A stretch of 64,000 nucleotides of DNA from Neostethus bicornis (lineage: Eukaryota; Chordata; Actinopteri; Atheriniformes; Phallostethidae), in the NCBI GenBank assembly GCA_902685375.1, contig LR738541.1, positions 32,879,008-32,943,007 on the forward strand. The letters run 5' to 3'. Each line of letters starts with the position of its first letter. Within the stretch, counting starts at the first letter, position 1. Below, piece after piece: positions 60,561 to 64,000 of the stretch. A model generated the notes under the pieces. It saw only the letters and a program-made list of their open reading frames with translations. It was not told the origin of the DNA and ran no database searches. The position numbers were made by a program, and so were the translations under genes.

Positions 60561-60710
60561 GTTTTTTATTTCAACATGAGAGAAAAACAAATGGTCAAAT
60601 TTCAATTCATCGTATAATGTAATCTGATATTTTTCATTTTTGTTGAAAAATTTTAACTTTTTTTTTTTATATTGTTATTGATGAATACTGCTGAGCCTGT
60701 TCAGAAATCT

Positions 60711-61349
60711 TTAGAAAGGGCAGCAGACTCCACAGCCACTCATTCCGCAGCAGTCGCAGCAAAATTTGCATGCTGCAGCAGCGTGACGCTTCTGCCTGAT
60801 TTCATACGGGATCTGTGTGAGACATGAACAAAGTTTTAACCTCCAGTGTGAACTCACTCCGTCAGCTGACTGCAGACCAGAAACTTTGCAGAGCAAACAT
60901 GAAACATCTCTGAAGGAAAAATGACTGCCTTTGAAACATACCTTCCATGACTCTACTGGGATCCACTTCTGAGTTTCAGCCATTTCAGACCCTTCCTCCA
61001 TCACATCATGTTCCTGCTGAAGAAATTTATGTTCATACCAACATAGAATTTTCTGTTTACCGTACTATATTGACCCCACAATGGGGAAATTACTGTGCTG
61101 CATTGCACTGCAGCAGGCAGCTACGACGGCACCAATGGTGGGAGCAAGTAAGGGGTTAGGTGTCGAACCGGCTTCTCCTGCTCCAAGGATGGATACTCTG
61201 TTGCTGAGCCAACACTTCCCCCCAACAGATCAATGACAAAAACATTTAAACATAGTTCTTACTTCAGTACTCGGAGCAGCAGAGATCTTCTGAATCCAGA
61301 TGAAAGTGAGCATGACGGCCAATGCAACGGCAACACTGATGGTCTTCAT
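60711..61349 (-). CDS. hamp: H6: canonical 8-Cys hepcidin, single copy
   Basis: Exons 61349-61263 (29 aa), 61016-60942 (25 aa), 60812-60711 (33 aa plus TAA), phase 0, GT-AG, giving 87 aa. Signal peptide MKTISVAVALAVMLTFIWIQ, cut near ISA. Propeptide QEHDVMEEGSEMAE..., ending IPYEIRQKR (furin-type site, residues 55-63). Predicted mature peptide of 24 aa, HAAAACKFCC...GCGVCCPF: all eight cysteines, but Pro in place of the usual Lys/Arg before the final Phe. It is the closest relative of H3 in the window, with matching exon 2 opening and signal peptide, and lies outside the tandem array. A SINE occupies most of intron 1. Confidence 0.92.
61062..61230 (-). mobile_element. tRNA-derived SINE in H6 intron 1
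   Basis: Same family as 6893-7095: shares CCCCACAATGGGGAAATT, GCAGCAGGCAGC, GGCACCAATGGTGGGAGCAA and GGGGTTAGGTGTC. The tRNA-like head is decayed. It lies antisense relative to plus and in the same orientation as the gene. Confidence 0.72.
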
Positions 61350-61459
61350 CTTTGGTAGGTTGAAGATCCTGAAGGATTTAATTCAAAGAGATGTTCTGTG
61401 AACTGAATGATTCCCCAGTATTTTGTCTCCTGAATGGTGGATAGTATGTGACATATTCT

Positions 61460-61496
61460 TGTATTTATAGTCACCTCGAAGATGTTTCCTCATCAT
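61460..61496 (-). promoter_or_regulatory. H6 core promoter
   Basis: On the minus strand ATGATGAGGAAACATCTTC, then AGGTGACTATAAATAC, about 115 bp before the ATG. Like H3 it has GACTATAAA and an AAACA word, not GCAAC. Confidence 0.65.
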
Positions 61497-61499
61497 GGA

Positions 61500-62104
61500 C
61501 ATCTGGCAGCTGGATCCTACTAGGCTGTGCCAGGATTGAAGGACAACTATGGAGTTTTTTTGTGACCTTCCCAATAAATCTTTAACTATTTGTTTTTTTT
61601 CCCTACTTTCATCTGGTTGACAGATTTACATCACTTTATTTCTAAATACCTTAAAACCACAGTAAACAAATGCACTGATTAATTAGCACATTTTGATCTT
61701 TTATTTAGTATTTTTTTAAATTAAGATTTACGCCTTGGTGTAAGTTAAAATTTTGTCGTATTCTTTGGAGCACTCATTGAAAAAAACTTCTGCACATTGG
61801 TTCAAAGGATCTCGTCCTGTTTATAGGAACATATTTTAATTAAATTGTGCTTCTTTAAAATGTGATAAATATGTTTTTATATTCACACTTTTGGTCAGTT
61901 ATACCAGTTATAGTTGATCTAGCAGCTTACTTGCTTCTCTGTTTTTATGAAGAATTGTTTAAAACTCGCAAACTGTAGAAGAAAGAGATTTTAATCATGA
62001 TGAATAACTTTTAGACCAACAACTAATCAAAGCTGCAGTCACAATGTGAAGCAGACTTGTTTTTTGTGTTTGAGAGGGCATGGCCACACATGCAGCGGGC
62101 CTTA
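61500..62104. other. Intergenic upstream of H6
   Basis: AT-rich, no gene or named repeat recognised. Confidence 0.5.
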
Positions 62105-62400
62105 GCCTTAGTCTTTCGATTCAATTTTTCTTTTATAGCCCAATATCACAAAAACATGGTCTCAACGGGCTTTGCATTGCAGATTGAAAAAAAACAAGGA
62201 ACAAAAAAGTAAAATGTATGAACACAAATACACAGCTAAAAGCTAACTAACAAAAGCTAGCTGAATAATTTCAGCACATTCTGGCCTGTAGACCCTCCTT
62301 CACGGTGTGGAAAAACTCCAAAAAACCCAGCAGTGAGGAAAAAAAAAAAAGAAACCTCATGGGGATCCACAGGAAAGAGAGAGCCCTCCCCCGGGCCCAA
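62105..62400 (-). mobile_element. L2-like LINE/SINE 3' remnant, minus strand
   Basis: Inverse of the family at 16846-17103: TTTTATAGCCCAATATCACA, GTGAGGAAAAAAAAAAAAGA, AACCTCATGGGGATCCACAG, GAGAGAGCCCTCCC. The tail end is at 62105 and the 5' side at 62400. Confidence 0.65.
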
Positions 62401-62952
62401 CAGCCGTTATGGCTAAGTGTATTCTACTCGTCAGCTGAAGAAATCAGTTGATGTGCTTCATCCTGATGGACAAGGGATGGTTGAACAAACATAGGGGCCT
62501 CTGGTCTGGCAACGCCCATTTATGCACATCATCGAGCTCAATCCCATTTATTCTTGATTAGGACCTCCAGTTTACTCTATGTTGGCATCCTTCTGTCTCT
62601 AGAGACAACAGAGTCTCCACTTGAATACTTTTCCGTTTGTGCAGCGTCAGATGTGGATGAATAAGCCGATCCAGGAGCTGCAGCTTCTCCCACACTCGCT
62701 ACAAATGTAATTAGTAAAATGAGTCATGGGGGGAGCAGTGGTAGACTGACTCTTTTCCTATTTACGGGTCTTTGTAGCCTTGTGCTGGATCTCTCTGTTC
62801 TCCTCGACCTGCTTGATACTGATTTTGACAGTTGCACGCATCTATAGTGGTCAGAGTTACTGCAGATTACTCCAGATTGTAGTAAACCTGTCAACAAACT
62901 CATTTTATCCCAGATTTTGTTCCATTTTCCAGCCTCAAGTTTTCCTTCTAGA
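62401..62952. other. Intergenic, no gene recognised
   Basis: More GC-balanced than its neighbours. Frame 62780-63010 (+) has no recognisable domain. Possibly an old repeat, but I could not identify it. Confidence 0.45.
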
Positions 62953-62960
62953 CATATTGC

Positions 62961-63825
62961 CAGTGGTGGAACGTAATGAAGTAAATGTACTTTACTTAAG
63001 TAAAATTTGAGACCGGTACTTTTACTTTACTACATTTTTAGAGCAAATATTTGTACTTTTACTTTGCTACTTTTTAAAAGTGTGTTTTACATTTTTTGTT
63101 ACATTTTCATTCAATTTGAAAAATACACAGTTTTTTCTAGAAGCCGCATTGCCAAAATCAATCGGAGCAGTTGATTGGGAGAAGAAGTAATGAATCTAGG
63201 ACCAGTCAGAATCGAGAGTAAACATTTTCCGCATTCATTCACCGCCAAAAAACTATCATCAAATATAGCACAAAATAAAAAAAGTCAAAAGATCGTTGTT
63301 TGTTGTGTTTACTTCTAAATAAAAAGTTGAGCCATCATTACACAGAGCAGGGGCGGATCTAGAATTTTCTAAAGGGCGCAGGGGGTGAGGTAATTGACAA
63401 AGCCAATATTGAGTGACTAGGGGTCTCCCCCCCAAAACATTTTAAAAATTAAGGGTCATTTTCCCTGCATTTTGGTGCCCATTTGCTGGCCCTTCAAAAG
63501 CCACCAGATAGCTTGACTTGTCCCCCATTTTTTTTTTTTTTTTTTTTTTTGTGTGGACCAAAAGAGGCGGCAGAGGGGGGTCATGCCCCTGCAGAGTATT
63601 TATCCTGGTTACCATGGTGACACCATACAGCATAAAAATAACATTTGAATTATGATCAAAAACCCTTACTTGTTACTTAAAAAGTACAATTTACACCAAT
63701 TACTTTTGTACTTTTACTTAAGTAGATTTTTTTTATTGGTACCTTTACTTTTATTTAAGAATTTTTTTGCCTAATTATCTGTACTTTTACTTAAGTACAA
63801 AAAGTGAGTACTTCATCCACCATTG
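62961..63825. mobile_element. hAT-type non-autonomous transposon
   Basis: Terminal inverted repeats CAGTGGTGGA / TCCACCATTG (one mismatch), flanked by a perfect 8-bp target duplication CATATTGC (62953-62960 and 63826-63833), which is the hAT signature. Subterminal DNA is rich in TACTTTTACTTAAGTA words on both sides. It has no transposase. Length 865 bp, partly because of an inner insertion. Confidence 0.88.
63348..63591. mobile_element. Possible second DNA element nested in the hAT element
   Basis: Begins CAGGGGCGGATCTAG and ends GTCATGCCCCTG, so the outer 7 bases (CAGGGGC) are inverted. CAGAG flanks both ends (63343-63347, 63592-63596). Contains a T-run at 63530-63550. The short duplication does not fit hAT's 8 bp, so the class is uncertain. 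Confidence 0.5.
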
Positions 63826-63833
63826 CATATTGC

Positions 63834-64000
63834 TTGGCTCATCTACCAACTTGTTGGTCATCATCACTGCTTTAAATGTTACTCATTTAAAATTTTGTTT
63901 GTCACATATGCAAATAACCTACCTGGCTAAATTCATCATATTTTCCTCTCTAACGATACAGATACTTTATTAATCTAAGACTAAAGCCGTTATTAAAGAG
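63834..64000. other. Window end, no feature recognised
   Basis: AT-rich sequence with no coding, RNA or repeat signal I can support. Confidence 0.5.

Noticed and set aside
62780..63010. 76-codon plus frame before the hAT element
   Set aside because: It runs into the transposon end and shows no domain, so chance is likelier.

Overview
The window looks like nuclear DNA from a spiny-rayed (percomorph-type) teleost fish. The evidence is intron-containing hepcidin genes of the fish HAMP2 style and a typical fish mix of mobile DNA: Tc1/mariner transposons, RTE and CR1/Rex-like LINEs, 5S-rRNA-derived and tRNA-derived SINEs, and a hAT-type non-autonomous element. Base composition is AT-rich outside exons. 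There is no prokaryotic gene organisation. I cannot name the species.

Layout. The first 59 kb is a head-to-tail tandem array with a period of about 24.6 kb. Unit 1 is 1-24614, unit 2 is 24615-49277, and a partial unit 3 is 49278-58983. A single-copy segment (58984-64000) follows. Each full unit has two parts. Part A (about 9.7 kb) holds hepcidin genes H1 (-), H2 (+) and the last exon of H3 (-). Part B (about 15 kb) starts with a truncated Tc1/mariner transposon, then a full-length dead Tc1 element, then hepcidins H4 (+) and H5 (-), then SINE copies, then a CR1/Rex-like LINE (-) into which an RTE LINE has jumped. Part A of unit 3 does not run into part B. It runs into single-copy sequence that carries the missing exons 1-2 of H3, followed by another hepcidin, H6 (-).

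Genes. All recognisable host genes are hepcidins. Each has three coding exons in phase 0: signal peptide, propeptide, cysteine domain. H3 and H6 are conventional: 8 cysteines and a furin-type RxKR site. H1, H2, H4 and H5 are a divergent subfamily: 7 cysteines, because the usual CC before the C-terminal K/R-F is YC, and no RxKR site. H1 and H5 also carry a C-terminal tail of Gly/Arg-Lys/Arg-Pro-His tetrapeptides, 50 and 31 residues long. Comparison with H4 suggests the tail arose when the stop codon TGA became GGA and a 12-bp minisatellite expanded in the former 3' UTR. I count 14 hepcidin loci: ten with clean frames, two with disrupted frames (H1 in unit 2, H5 in unit 1) and two H3 fragments.

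How the parts relate. Hepcidins are liver-expressed secreted peptides acting in iron control and innate defence. The cluster looks like a rapidly amplifying defence-peptide locus. All paralogs share a short core promoter around TATAAATA, with a GCAAC box in the divergent subfamily and GTAAAC/GGAAAC in the conventional genes. Units differ mostly by single-base indels, many in homopolymers, so some frame breaks may be consensus errors of a long-read assembly.
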